Shown piece after piece: positions 27,635 to 36,005 of a stretch of 64,000 nucleotides of DNA; positions within the stretch are counted from its first letter, which is position 1; every line of letters starts with the position of its first letter. Origin of the DNA: Maliibacterium massiliense (GTDB lineage: Bacteria > Bacillota > Clostridia > Christensenellales > Maliibacteriaceae). The DNA lies in contig NZ_LR026983.1 in NCBI RefSeq assembly GCF_900604345.1, forward strand, positions 2,170,001-2,234,000, in the 5' to 3' direction. Made by a program: the position numbers and the translations under genes. The notes below the pieces were generated by a model. The model was given only the letters and a program-made list of their open reading frames with translations, was not told where the DNA came from and ran no database searches.

Positions 27635-27778
27635 ATGACCGATCAGCAGAGAGCAAAGCGTATCCTGCGCCAGATACAGGATGTATGGACGCCCAGCGCG
27701 AGCGACCCCTTGGGCAGCTGGACCGGCGTGCCCGAGGACGCGGGCGACAAACCCGTGCAGGATGCGGACGACCTTTAA
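27635..27778 (+). CDS. Small 47-residue hypothetical protein
   Basis: ATG at 27635 follows GGAGG at 8 bases. The product begins MTDQQRAKRILRQIQDVW, has a central SDPLGSWTGVPED and ends KPVQDADDL. The strong ribosome binding site, the defined terminator about 50 bases later (27829-27866) and the non-random, Asp-rich composition support a real gene. The D-P-x-G-S-[WY]-T-G...V-Q-D-A-D-D-L pattern is reminiscent of small clostridial proteins, but I cannot name a function. Confidence 0.65.
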   Translation: MTDQQRAKRILRQIQDVWTPSASDPLGSWTGVPEDAGDKPVQDADDL

Positions 27779-27828
27779 GCAGCGCGCCGCGTATGCAGTG
27801 AGACGAGAGGACCCTTTTCACTGACTAA

Positions 27829-27866
27829 AAAAGCAGCCGTCCGGCGTACCGGACGGCTGCTTTTGC
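27829..27866 (+). terminator. Terminator after the small protein gene
   Basis: Perfect 16-base arms (AAAAGCAGCCGTCCGG and its complement) flank a CGTA loop, ending in TTTT. It may also serve the opposite strand. Confidence 0.88.
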
Positions 27867-28056
27867 GGTGCGCGTAAACAGGCGCGGATTGCGCTGCAAT
27901 CAAAGCCCATTGAAGATGTGCGTGAAAGCGCTTTGCGTCCCATTGCTGTGGCGGACATGCGGTGCGCCGCATGGCGCTGTGGTTGCACGAGATGCGCATG
28001 ATCACAGGCTCCGGTGCGCCGGGGGCTGTGGTGTTTGTTGTGCTTACAAGGGGGCG

Positions 28057-28491
28057 TCAGTCCGCGCTGCCTTCAGGGCGGAACCACTGCGTCATGCCCG
28101 CGCCGTGCGCATCGTTGGGACGTCTGGCAAAGCCGAAACGCTCGTAAAACGATTCTTTTCCCGTGGCGGCCAAGAGGCTGACCATCAGGCTCTGCCCGGG
28201 TTTTAATGTGCCGCGCAGATGGGCAAGCGCCATGCCCAACATGGTTTTGCCAATACCGCGCCCCTGGTAATCCGGATGCACGGCGACATCGTCGATAAAG
28301 GCTGAATAGCCGCCATCGCCAATGACGCGCAGCATGCCCACCGCCCGGCTGCCCTCCATGGCGCACACGAAATAATACGCGTTTTGCAGGCCCTGTTGGG
28401 CCATTTCAGGTTCGACGGCACTCCAACCGACGACTTTGCGCAGCGCGTTGTAGTCCGCCACACTGATCCGGCTGGTGTAGGTGATCTGCAT
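28057..28491 (-). CDS. GNAT-family N-acetyltransferase
   Basis: A 144-residue acetyl-CoA-dependent acyltransferase. The acetyl-CoA pyrophosphate loop is in VAVHPDYQGRGIGKTML (Q-G-R-G-I-G-K). Preceding strands are AVGMLRVIGDGGYSAFIDD, and the C-terminal part ATGKESFYERFGFARRP is typical of small GNATs. The true start is 28491, with AGGAGG 5-6 bases upstream; the frame continues open across the neighbouring genes, which is an artefact. The acceptor is unknown. Confidence 0.9.
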   Translation of the reverse strand: MQITYTSRISVADYNALRKVVGWSAVEPEMAQQGLQNAYYFVCAMEGSRAVGMLRVIGDGGYSAFIDDVAVHPDYQGRGIGKTMLGMALAHLRGTLKPGQSLMVSLLAATGKESFYERFGFARRPNDAHGAGMTQWFRPEGSAD

Positions 28492-28547
28492 ACGTAACCT
28501 CCTTACAATGGATGTGCCTATGCGCGGCACCACAGAATTGCGGGGTG

Positions 28548-28982
28548 CTAGATACGCTCCCCATCTGTTGCATCCTGCGCGCAGGCGGCCTGTTTTTCCT
28601 GGAGCAGATCGCGGATCTCGCCCAGCAGCACCTCCTCGCGGCTGGGCGCAGGCGCGGGGGCTTCCTCCTTCTTTTTGTGGAAGCGGTTGATGATGCGGAT
28701 CACGATGAAGATCGAAAGCGCGATGAGAACAAAATCCAGGATATTCTGCAAAAACTGTCCATAATGCAGCACAATGGGCTCGCCTGCCTGTGTGGCGGGC
28801 ATGGTGTAGGCCAAGTCCGCCAGGTTGATGCGGCCGGTGACCAGGCTCAACGCGGGCATTACCACATCGTTCACCAGCGATGTGACGATTTTGCTGAACG
28901 CGCCGCCCACAACCACGCCCACGGCCATGTCCATCACGTTGCCGCGCATGGCGAACGCCTTGAATTCTTTGAAAAAGCCCAT
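28548..28982 (-). CDS. mscL: Large-conductance mechanosensitive channel MscL
   Basis: A 144-residue membrane protein forming the pentameric emergency-release channel for osmotic downshock. The N-terminal helix and pore-lining TM1 are MGFFKEFKAFAMRGNVMDMAVGVVVGGAFSKIVTSLVNDVVMP. TM2 is NILDFVLIALSIFIVIRIINRF, followed by a charged cytoplasmic helix (EEVLLGEIRDLLQEK). AGGAGG lies 9 bases upstream. It is transcribed divergently from the aldehyde dehydrogenase. Confidence 0.96.
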   Translation of the reverse strand: MGFFKEFKAFAMRGNVMDMAVGVVVGGAFSKIVTSLVNDVVMPALSLVTGRINLADLAYTMPATQAGEPIVLHYGQFLQNILDFVLIALSIFIVIRIINRFHKKKEEAPAPAPSREEVLLGEIRDLLQEKQAACAQDATDGERI

Positions 28983-29001
28983 AGGGAAAAACCTCCTGTT
29001 C

Positions 29002-29034
29002 GTGTATACTACAATATGTACATACATTATACAC
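29002..29034. promoter_or_regulatory. Inverted repeat between divergent mscL and aldehyde dehydrogenase genes
   Basis: GTGTATA (29002-29008) and TATACAC (29028-29034) flank a further palindrome TATGTACATA (29015-29024). The AT-rich dyad in the 91-bp divergent spacer probably overlaps the promoters and could be a regulator site. Confidence 0.4.
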
Positions 29035-29073
29035 AATCTTGCGGAATTTGACAAAACAGGAGGTGCGTACGTT

Positions 29074-30447
29074 TTGCATATTGCACAGCTGGTCCAATCC
29101 CAGCGGGCGTATTTTGCCGCGGGCAACACGCTGGACGTGGCCTGGCGCAAGGGGTGCCTGCGCAAGCTGGAGGCGTGCATCCGCGCAAGCGAGGAGAAGA
29201 TCTGCGCGGCGGTGGCGCGCGATCTGGGCAAACATCCCTTTGAGACGGTGGAGACGGAGATCGCGCTGGTACTGGAGGAAATCCGCTTTGCGCTGCGCCA
29301 TCTGGACGGTTGGGCGCGCGCAAGGCGCGTGCGCACGCCCATCGCGCACTTTCCCTCGCGCAGCTATATCGTGCCCGAGCCCTACGGGGTGTGCCTCATC
29401 CTGGCGCCGTGGAACTACCCATTCCAGCTGGCGTTTTCCCCGCTGGTGGGCGCGGTAGCGGCGGGCAACTGCGTACTGCTGCGCGGCTCCTCCAGCGCCC
29501 CGCACGTGGCGGATGTGATGCAGGATATCGCGCGGCAATGCTTTGCGCCGGAACATGTTACGGTGCTGGGCAGGGAAGTCGAAAGCAGCGCGGCGGTATG
29601 GGAGGCCCGCTACGATCACATCTTTTTCACCGGCAGCGTGCCTGTGGGCAAGATCGTCATGGCACAGGCGGCCCGGCACCTGACGCCGGTGGTGCTGGAG
29701 CTGGGCGGCAAGAGCCCCTGCATCGTGGCGCGGGACTGTGACGTGCAGATCGCCGCGCGGCGCATCCTGTGGGGCAAGTGCATCAACGCAGGGCAGACCT
29801 GCGTAGCGCCTGATTACTGCCTGGTGGAAGCGCCGGTGGCCCAGGCGCTGCTTGACGCTATGAAAAAAGAGCTGCACCATTTTTACGGAGACAATCCGCT
29901 GGAAAGCGGTGATCTTGCCCGCATCGTCAATGAAAAACAGTACCGCCGTCTGCGCGCGCTGATGCAGGGGATGCGCATCGCGGCAGGAGGAAGGATGGAC
30001 GATGGGGCGCTGCGCATCGAACCGACGCTGCTTATGGACTGCCCGCTGGATGCGCCCATCATGCAGGAGGAGATCTTCGGGCCGCTGCTGCCCGTGATCT
30101 CCGTAAAGAGCATTGCGCAGGCGCTAGAGATTGTGGCGGGTTATGAAAAGCCGCTGGCGCTCTATTTATTTACCGCGGACAAGGCGCTACAGCGCCGGAT
30201 TGTGCGCAGCGTGCCTTTTGGCGGCGGCTGTATCAACGATACGGTGGTGCACCTGGCTACGCCCCACCTGCCCTTTGGCGGGGTGGGCTACAGTGGTATG
30301 GGGCAGTACCACGGCAAAAGAAGCTTTGATTGCTTCAGCCATCCAAAGAGCGTGCTGCAAAAGGCGCGGCATACGGACGTCATGCTGCGCTACCCGCCCT
30401 ACAGCGAGCAAAAGTTTCGCTGGCTGCGGCGCATCATGCTGCGCTAA
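29074..30447 (+). CDS. Aldehyde dehydrogenase family protein (NAD(P)-dependent)
   Basis: A 457-residue enzyme of the shorter fatty-aldehyde/coniferyl type. It has ILAPWNYPFQLAFSPLVGAVAAGN near the cofactor site, FFTGSVPVGKIVMAQAARHL, the general-base Glu in LELGGKSP, and the nucleophilic Cys in NAGQTCVAPDYCLV. Near the end is FGGVGYSGMGQYHGKRSFDCFSH. I choose TTG 29074 as start because GGAGG lies upstream at about 9 bases and the protein then starts HIAQLVQSQRAYF; the frame is open far upstream but crosses the divergent mscL gene. It oxidises an aldehyde to the acid. Confidence 0.92.
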   Translation: MHIAQLVQSQRAYFAAGNTLDVAWRKGCLRKLEACIRASEEKICAAVARDLGKHPFETVETEIALVLEEIRFALRHLDGWARARRVRTPIAHFPSRSYIVPEPYGVCLILAPWNYPFQLAFSPLVGAVAAGNCVLLRGSSSAPHVADVMQDIARQCFAPEHVTVLGREVESSAAVWEARYDHIFFTGSVPVGKIVMAQAARHLTPVVLELGGKSPCIVARDCDVQIAARRILWGKCINAGQTCVAPDYCLVEAPVAQALLDAMKKELHHFYGDNPLESGDLARIVNEKQYRRLRALMQGMRIAAGGRMDDGALRIEPTLLMDCPLDAPIMQEEIFGPLLPVISVKSIAQALEIVAGYEKPLALYLFTADKALQRRIVRSVPFGGGCINDTVVHLATPHLPFGGVGYSGMGQYHGKRSFDCFSHPKSVLQKARHTDVMLRYPPYSEQKFRWLRRIMLR

Positions 30448-30571
30448 GCAGGATGATGTGCGCTGTGCGCGCAAAGCGTGCAGTGCCGTTCTGGTCCCTT
30501 TGCCGGTACGCCCCGCATAAACTGGGAGCATGGGGGGGGCAAAACCGCATGAGAGAAATGAAGGGATACGC

Positions 30572-30928
30572 ATGAAGCATGATCAAACGACCGGCGCGCC
30601 GCTCAGCGGCGCGGAGGTGTATACGGTTACAGCGGGGGAGAACATTGTGGAACTGGGCGCGCGCCTGGGGATACACTGGCGCGACATCGCCGCGTTTAAC
30701 CGGCTGGCGCCTCCCTATACGCTTGTGAAAGGCCAGCGTCTGCGCCTACCGTGCGACGGCGGCGCGCGCACGTACTGCGTCCGCTGCGGCGACACGCTGC
30801 GCACCATCGGCGCGCGCCTGGATGTGGTATGGCGCGATATTGCCGCGCTCAACCACATTGCACCGCCCTATACGCTCTACGTGGGCCAGCAGCTGCGCAT
30901 CCCGGCGCGCACAGGAAAAAAGAGCTAG
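30572..30928 (+). CDS. Protein with two LysM domains
   Basis: A 118-residue protein made almost entirely of two LysM repeats: YTVTAGENIVELGARLGIHW...VKGQRLRLP and YCVRCGDTLRTIGARLDVVW...VGQQLRIP. LysM binds N-acetylglucosamine-containing polymers such as peptidoglycan. No signal peptide or hydrophobic segment is seen, so export is uncertain; small spore-associated LysM proteins also lack one. GAAGGG lies before ATG 30572. A large terminator hairpin follows. Confidence 0.88.
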   Translation: MKHDQTTGAPLSGAEVYTVTAGENIVELGARLGIHWRDIAAFNRLAPPYTLVKGQRLRLPCDGGARTYCVRCGDTLRTIGARLDVVWRDIAALNHIAPPYTLYVGQQLRIPARTGKKS

Positions 30929-30944
30929 ACAATGGCGGTATACA

Positions 30945-30998
30945 AAAAAGGCATGTGCCCGCCGCGGCCTTATGGCCGGGCAAGCGCGTGCCTTTTTT
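30945..30998 (+). terminator. Terminator after the LysM gene
   Basis: A long hairpin with outer arms AAAAAGGCATG/CGTGCCTTTTT and inner arms TGCCCG/CGGGCA, ending in TTTTTT. Confidence 0.85.
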
Positions 30999-31028
30999 AA
31001 GCAAAAACTGGTGTGCGCGAGCGCATTT

Positions 31029-31226
31029 TTAGAGCGAGGCAACGAAGCTTTTGAGATCCTCCAGTTCCTTGATCAGCGGCACGCCGATCACCTTGGCAAG
31101 TGCCTGGTTCAGCTCCTCGTACTGGTTGCCCGTCACCTCGATCTGGTCATACTGGTGCTCACGCAGCTGCGCGAGGCGCTCGTCGATCTTGCGGATGATC
31201 TGCTCCTTGATCTGTTGACTGCTCAT
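31029..31226 (-). CDS. Small hypothetical protein, 65 residues, helical
   Basis: AGGAGG lies 9 bases upstream of the start. The product (MSSQQIKEQIIRKIDERLAQ...) is rich in Gln, Glu, Leu and Ile and should form two or three helices with amphipathic character. It stands alone between two terminators. I do not recognise a family. Confidence 0.7.
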   Translation of the reverse strand: MSSQQIKEQIIRKIDERLAQLREHQYDQIEVTGNQYEELNQALAKVIGVPLIKELEDLKSFVASL

Positions 31227-31365
31227 TGAAAAACCCTCCTGTTTTTACGGTTAGATTGCGGCATAGGAGGCATTTTTATGCGCACAAAGGAAGACTTGCG
31301 CGCTTTCGACAACGACATGGCGCCAGCTGGTTTTACAAAAGGCGCTTTGATGCGTGCGATGCATA

Positions 31366-31394
31366 CAAAAAAAGCCCCGCCGCGGCGGGGCTTT
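31366..31394 (-). terminator. Terminator ending the transketolase operon
   Basis: On the minus strand AAAGCCCCGC pairs with GCGGGGCTTT across a short centre and is followed by seven T. It lies 10 bases beyond the stop at 31405. Confidence 0.9.
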
Positions 31395-31404
31395 ACGGCG
31401 CGAT

Positions 31405-32343
31405 TTATTTTGCCAGCGCCTTTTTGACGCCGTCTGCAATGTCCTGCGGCTGCACGTGCAGCATCTGTGCGATTTCCTCCAGGCGGCCCACCACGCCATA
31501 GCGATCGCGGATGCCCACGCGCACCAGCTTGCCGCCGCAGCCCGATTCGGCCATGACCTCGGCCACCGCGCTTCCCAGGCCGCCGATGATGGAGCCGTTC
31601 TCCGCGGTGACCACCGGTCCGCGCCTGCAGGCAGAGACGACGGCCTCCTCGTCGATGGGCTTGATGGTGTGCATATCGTATACGGCCGCGTCGATGCCCT
31701 CGGAGGCGAGCATCTCGGCCGCGGCGACGGCGTAGGCCACCATCAGGTTGTTCGCAAAGATGGTGACGTCCCTGCCTTCACGTACGCAGTTGGCCTTGCC
31801 CATGACGATCTGTGTGCCCTCGTCATAGACGCGTATGGGCTTGCTGCGCACAAAGCGGAAGTACGTTGGATCCGGATCGCGCATCACCTGGGGCAGCAGC
31901 GCCTCCAGCGCCACGTTGTCGCAGGCGTCCACCACCTTAAAGCGGGGGATATCGCGCATGATGGCCGCGTCCACAATGCTCAAGTGCGTGCCGCCGTTGA
32001 GCTCGGAGTAGATGCCCGGCGTGGTGCCGATCACCTTGCAGTTCTGTCCCGCGTAGCCGATGGACAGGTAGAGCTGATCGTAGCAGCGGCGGGTGATAAA
32101 GGGGGCGTGCGAGTGTACCACGGGGATAAAGCCGGTGGCGGACAGGCCGGAGGAGATGCAGATGGAATTGGCCTCCGCAATGCCACAGTTGACAAATCGG
32201 TCGGGCAGCGCCTCGGCAAAGCGATTTGCCTCCAGCGCCGAGCCGGTGTCGTTTTCCACCAGGATAATGGGCAGCTCCCGGGCAAGGGCGATCAGCCCAT
32301 CGCAAAACAGCCTGCTGCCCACGCGTTCATCGTATGTAAACAT
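31405..32343 (-). CDS. Transketolase, C-terminal subunit
   Basis: A 312-residue half-enzyme with the pyrimidine-binding and C-terminal domains of transketolase. The catalytic Glu region is NCGIAEANSICISSGLSATGFIPVVHSHAPF. Later segments are HLSIVDAAIMRDIPRFKVVDACD and YDMHTIKPIDEEAVVSACRR. Together with the N-terminal subunit encoded upstream it transfers two-carbon units between sugar phosphates using thiamine diphosphate. Split transketolases are common in Clostridia. AGGAG precedes the start; the gap to the upstream gene is 36 bases. Confidence 0.94.
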   Translation of the reverse strand: MFTYDERVGSRLFCDGLIALARELPIILVENDTGSALEANRFAEALPDRFVNCGIAEANSICISSGLSATGFIPVVHSHAPFITRRCYDQLYLSIGYAGQNCKVIGTTPGIYSELNGGTHLSIVDAAIMRDIPRFKVVDACDNVALEALLPQVMRDPDPTYFRFVRSKPIRVYDEGTQIVMGKANCVREGRDVTIFANNLMVAYAVAAAEMLASEGIDAAVYDMHTIKPIDEEAVVSACRRGPVVTAENGSIIGGLGSAVAEVMAESGCGGKLVRVGIRDRYGVVGRLEEIAQMLHVQPQDIADGVKKALAK

Positions 32344-32379
32344 GCTTTTCTTCGCTCCTTTTCTGCAGCCGTGGGGAAA

Positions 32380-33207
32380 TTACATCTGATCGATATAACG
32401 GCACGAGGCCTCGTAGTCCTCGCGGGTGACGCGCGTGATGTGCACGCGCTTGTCCCCCTCCAGAGGCTGGAAGCCGCGTCCCTTGACGGTGTGCGCAATG
32501 ATGCAGCTGGGGCCGTCCTTGTAGGCCTTGGCCGCGTCAATGGCCTCGGAGATGGCGCCGATATCGTGCCCGTCAATCTCCACGGTGTTGAATTTGAACG
32601 CCCGCATCTTTTCCGCCAGCGGTTCCACGTCCAGCACATCGATGACCGCGTCGCCCGACTGCAGCTTGTTGCGGTCGATAAACACGATGAAATTGTTGAG
32701 CTTGTGGACGCCTGCAAACATGAATGCCTCCCAAACCAGACCCTCCTGCAGCTCGCCGTCGCCCACCATGGCGTAGACGGTGTAATCCTTCTTTTTCAGC
32801 CTGGCGCCCAGCGCGTGGCCCACTGCGCAGGAGATGCCCTGGCCCAGAGAGCCGGTGGTTTGGTCGATGCCCGGGGTGCGCAGCATATCGCAGTGGCTGG
32901 GCAGGTTGGTCTCCGGCAAATTGAGGGTGAAGAGCATGTCCTTGGGGAAATAACCGCGTTTGGCCAGCGTAGCGTAGAGGCCAGGCCCCGCGTGTCCCTT
33001 GGAGAGGATGAAGCGGTCCCGGTCCTCCCAATGGGGCTCCTGCGGGCGGATGCGCATCTTATCAAAGTAAAGCACAGTGGCGATATCCACCAGCGACAGG
33101 CTGCCGCCCACGTGCCCGCGGTCGTCCAATTTGTAGAGCATCTCCAGCGTCCATTTGCGGATTTCCCTGGCGGTTTGCTTTAATGAGAAAAGCTTTTGAT
33201 CGTCCAT
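32380..33207 (-). CDS. Transketolase, N-terminal subunit
   Basis: A 275-residue half-enzyme with the thiamine-diphosphate pyrophosphate-binding domain. The binding motif is VGDGELQEGLVWEAFMFAGVHKLNNFIVFIDRNKLQ (G-D-G ... N). Active-site segments are GHVGGSLSLVDIATVLYF, SKGHAGPGLYATLAKRG and GSLGQGISCAVGHALG. GGAGG lies upstream of the start. It is encoded downstream of an orphan sugar-binding lipoprotein, separated by a hairpin, suggesting pentose-type sugar use. Confidence 0.94.
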   Translation of the reverse strand: MDDQKLFSLKQTAREIRKWTLEMLYKLDDRGHVGGSLSLVDIATVLYFDKMRIRPQEPHWEDRDRFILSKGHAGPGLYATLAKRGYFPKDMLFTLNLPETNLPSHCDMLRTPGIDQTTGSLGQGISCAVGHALGARLKKKDYTVYAMVGDGELQEGLVWEAFMFAGVHKLNNFIVFIDRNKLQSGDAVIDVLDVEPLAEKMRAFKFNTVEIDGHDIGAISEAIDAAKAYKDGPSCIIAHTVKGRGFQPLEGDKRVHITRVTREDYEASCRYIDQM

Positions 33208-33286
33208 GATGCGTCCATTTCCTCCTTGTCGATGGGTTCATATAAAGACGTTTCAAGTTAAGCACTGATCAAAGTATATCACAGAA

Positions 33287-33322
33287 CAATGGCGCAGTGC
33301 ATCGATATGCGCTGCGCCATTG
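33287..33322 (-). terminator. Hairpin between the binding protein and transketolase genes
   Basis: CAATGGCGCAG (33287-33297) pairs with CTGCGCCATTG (33312-33322). The T-tract on the minus strand is weak, so it may be a partial terminator or 3'-end stabiliser that lets binding protein exceed enzyme. Confidence 0.6.
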
Positions 33323-33341
33323 CGTAAGGTATCACATGCGT

Positions 33342-34406
33342 TTATTTGCCGGTGGAAGAGGAGGCGCTGCCAACTTCGCCGTAGGTGCGTTTCTCAAACT
33401 CGTCAACGTTTTCCTTGGTGACCCACTCGCCATCGAGCATGACGGTCTTTTCCTTGGGCGGGTTGCCATCCAGAATATCGATGATGGTGTTGACGCCCTG
33501 CACGCCCATCTCATAGGGGAACTGTGCGGCGGAGCCGAACTGTTTGCCTTCGCGGATCAGGCCGCAGGCGATGCGCGAACCGTTCACGCCGCCAACCTTC
33601 ACCTTGCCCTCCAGCGAGGAGCCGGAGACGGCCGCGGTGATGCCCTGGGACAGGGAGTCGCTCATGGTCCAGACGAGATCCACATCGGGATACGCCTGCA
33701 TCAGGTTGGTGAAGACCTCCAGGCCCTTGTCAACGCCCGAAACGCCGTCCTCAGTGTGGACAAGCTCGATGTCGGGCCAGTTTTTCAGCTCTTCCTCCAT
33801 GCCGTCGGAACGCAGGCGGGAGTTGGCGTTGGTGGAGTCAATGAAGGCGATCAGCTTGCCCTTGCCATCGACGGCCTCAGCCAGCTTTTTCATCTCCAGT
33901 TTGCCGATCTCGAAGTTATCCGAGAAAATGGTCGCGTCGGCCTTCTCGTAGTTGTTGATGTAGGAGTCGATGATGACGATAGGGGTTTTGGCGGCAAGCG
34001 CCACGTTCATCGTCGCCTCGGAAGCCTGCGGGTCGCGGGCCAGCAGGATGACGCCATCCACCTTGGAGGTGATCATATCCTCCATGTTGGAGAGCTCTTT
34101 CTGCGCGTCGTTGTTGCCGTTGACCATGGTCACCTTATGGTTGGTGCCGTGCTCCTTGTTATATTCCTCAATGGCGTCCTCAATGCCGTACATGGCCTCG
34201 ACGCAGTAGGGGTTGGCGAAGTCCTTGATGACGGCGCCGATGGTATAGTCCTTCTTTTCCGTGCCCGCACTGGCGGAGGTGCCCGCACTGGCGCTGGTGC
34301 TCGTGCTGGGCGCCGCTTCCTTGGCAGAGCAGCCGGTCAGCACCAGGGCGAAGACCAGAAGGAACGACAGGGCAAGGGTCCAGAATTTCAGTGTGCTCTT
34401 CTTCAT
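33342..34406 (-). CDS. Sugar-binding lipoprotein (RbsB-type), orphan
   Basis: A 354-residue solute-binding lipoprotein. The signal ends LVLTGCS with Cys as the lipidation site, followed by a Ser/Thr/Ala-rich linker. The type I binding fold shows YTIGAVIKDFANPYCVEAMYGIEDAI, KVDGVILLARDPQASEATM, TPIVIIDSYIN and a hinge region around VDLVWTMSDSLSQGI. The start at 34406 is set by GGAGAGG; the frame is open 51 codons further. No permease or ATPase gene is adjacent, so it must use a transporter encoded elsewhere or the one at 7160-9723. Confidence 0.92.
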   Translation of the reverse strand: MKKSTLKFWTLALSFLLVFALVLTGCSAKEAAPSTSTSASAGTSASAGTEKKDYTIGAVIKDFANPYCVEAMYGIEDAIEEYNKEHGTNHKVTMVNGNNDAQKELSNMEDMITSKVDGVILLARDPQASEATMNVALAAKTPIVIIDSYINNYEKADATIFSDNFEIGKLEMKKLAEAVDGKGKLIAFIDSTNANSRLRSDGMEEELKNWPDIELVHTEDGVSGVDKGLEVFTNLMQAYPDVDLVWTMSDSLSQGITAAVSGSSLEGKVKVGGVNGSRIACGLIREGKQFGSAAQFPYEMGVQGVNTIIDILDGNPPKEKTVMLDGEWVTKENVDEFEKRTYGEVGSASSSTGK

Positions 34407-34803
34407 AATACTTGCTTTCCTCTCCTTGTTTGTTTGCCAAGCGCCTATTGCAGCGCCCGCAAAAGTACGTTGTCGGTCAGTTTGGGGAACCTGCCTTACA
34501 GTTGTAACATGTGCTGGAATGATGGTTCTTCTCTGTATTATTATAGAAGAATAATCCACCCCGCTTTCCCTGAAACTATGCCTATGCGCGCGTATAAAAA
34601 CAATATCCGCCTTTTGCAGCGGGATTTACGCTGTTGTGCCACTTTTTATGAAAAACATACCCATTTTGGTTGGTAAGAGGCTCAAACACCCCGTCGCTTC
34701 TTGTTCTTATTATAGCGCAAAAACGATACCTGACAAGAGGCTTCTGTGAAAGTTTTTCGGAAAAATGAACGAATTGTATCTCCGCAAACGTGGGATAAAA
34801 ATA
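34407..34803. other. Upstream region of the binding protein operon, no gene
   Basis: AT-rich and without a credible gene. A TATAAT lies on the minus strand at 34540-34545 with no clear -35 box, so it is only a candidate promoter of the binding protein and transketolase operon. Confidence 0.35.
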
Positions 34804-34834
34804 TGGACAGCGGACAAAAAATGTCCGCCGTCCA
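34804..34834 (-). terminator. Terminator after the 58-residue protein gene
   Basis: TGGACaGCGGACA and its near-complement surround an A-rich loop (T-rich on the minus strand), just after the stop at 34842, followed by a T-rich stretch. Confidence 0.75.
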
Positions 34835-34841
34835 TCGCTTT

Positions 34842-35018
34842 TTAGTTGTCGCCGCGGGTGAGATTCTCCGCATAATCGCGCAGGCTCTCGTAGGAGTTCA
34901 CGCCGGACGCACGCTCGAAAATGCTCTGTTGCACATAGCCCGGAAGTCCGTCAAAATAGGCGCGGGCGCGGGTATCAGAGGCGAGCAGGGCGTGCAGATT
35001 GGGGTATTTTTCATCCAT
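34842..35018 (-). CDS. Small hypothetical protein, 58 residues
   Basis: AGGAGGTG lies 7 bases before ATG 35018. The product begins MDEKYPNLHALLASDTRARA and continues YFDGLPGYVQQSIFERASGV, then NSYESLRDYAENL. The pattern Y-F-x-x-L-P-x-x-V-Q-x-x-I...S-x-x-x-L-x-x-x-A-E-N-L resembles small conserved clostridial proteins. Function unknown. Confidence 0.75.
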   Translation of the reverse strand: MDEKYPNLHALLASDTRARAYFDGLPGYVQQSIFERASGVNSYESLRDYAENLTRGDN

Positions 35019-36005
35019 GGGATACACCTCCTTTGCTCCTATGTAGCCTGCGCAAAAGGCGCGCGTATTATGTACAGGAAGCATGCCGATTTGCAATGGG
35101 TGCACTCTCTGGCATTTGTGGTATGTTTTTAGGAAATGCTGCATACAGCACTGAAAATCTTACAGTTTTTACAGATTTTTTGTTTTAATATTGAGTAATT
35201 TACTAAGCACATGCGCAGCGGGCAATCAGATGCGCGCGTACCTGCAGCGGAAGCGCCATGAAGTGCACCTTTCAGCAGATCAAATGGGCATGTTGTGCAA
35301 GTTGCGCCGCCCCGATGGCCGTGATGTGCGGGACTCTGTGCGGCAGGCAGGATGGCATTTGCCTTGAACAGAGGGTCCTGCCTGCGCTGCTTGACTCCAG
35401 TGCGCAAGCCGGCTTGCGGAGCTGCGGGCGGTTTCCCCGGCATGAACAGAGTGTTGCCGCTGCTGTTTGTTTTACGGGCATAGGATATTGCGCGCGCCGG
35501 CTGCCAGGATTGCCCGCGCGGGCGCGCCGATCAGGGGGCGGGACAGGTGTGCGTGATGCAGAGAAAAAGACGTTTTCGCCTTGGTTGTTGCGGCAATGTG
35601 CACAGCGCGCCCCGGGGTGCGGGGGCGCCCGCCATCTGCTGCGGGGAAGCGCCGCAGCGGTTTACGCCCAACGCCGCGGAACGGACGAAATGCGCGTGTG
35701 CGACGGGAAGAAGCGCGCCCCCATGCCGGCCCGGCGTCCCACCCCATGGCCAAGGAACACGCCATCCGACGGATTTACCTGCAGACAGCCGAGCGGCATG
35801 CGCAAAAATGCTTGCGCCAGGCGCTGCGCCCAAGGCGCTTTTTGTCCTGCGCGACGGCGCGGCCATCGGCGCTTACGCGCGCCGCAAACTGCATCAAGCG
35901 TAGATAACGCAAATAAAATGACAAAAATCGTCTGGAATCCCGCCTGCCCCGTTCCATTTGGCGCGGGCCTTTGTTATGATGAAGGTAATCAAAGGGGGAA
36001 TGCAC
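35019..36005. other. Long GC-rich gap, no confident gene
   Basis: Nearly 1 kb without a gene I can support. Several overlapping open frames exist on both strands, but they are Cys/Arg/Pro/Ala-rich, lack ribosome binding sites and resemble no family. The last 60 bases should hold the promoter of the Crp/Fnr gene; TATGAT at about 35974-35980 is a weak -10 candidate. A decayed gene is possible. Confidence 0.4.

Noticed and set aside
28057..29880. 607-residue minus-strand frame
   Set aside because: Only its last 144 codons are a gene (GNAT). The rest is antisense to aldehyde dehydrogenase and out of frame with mscL.
31354..33183. 609-residue plus-strand frame
   Set aside because: Antisense to both transketolase subunits; no start site and shadow composition.
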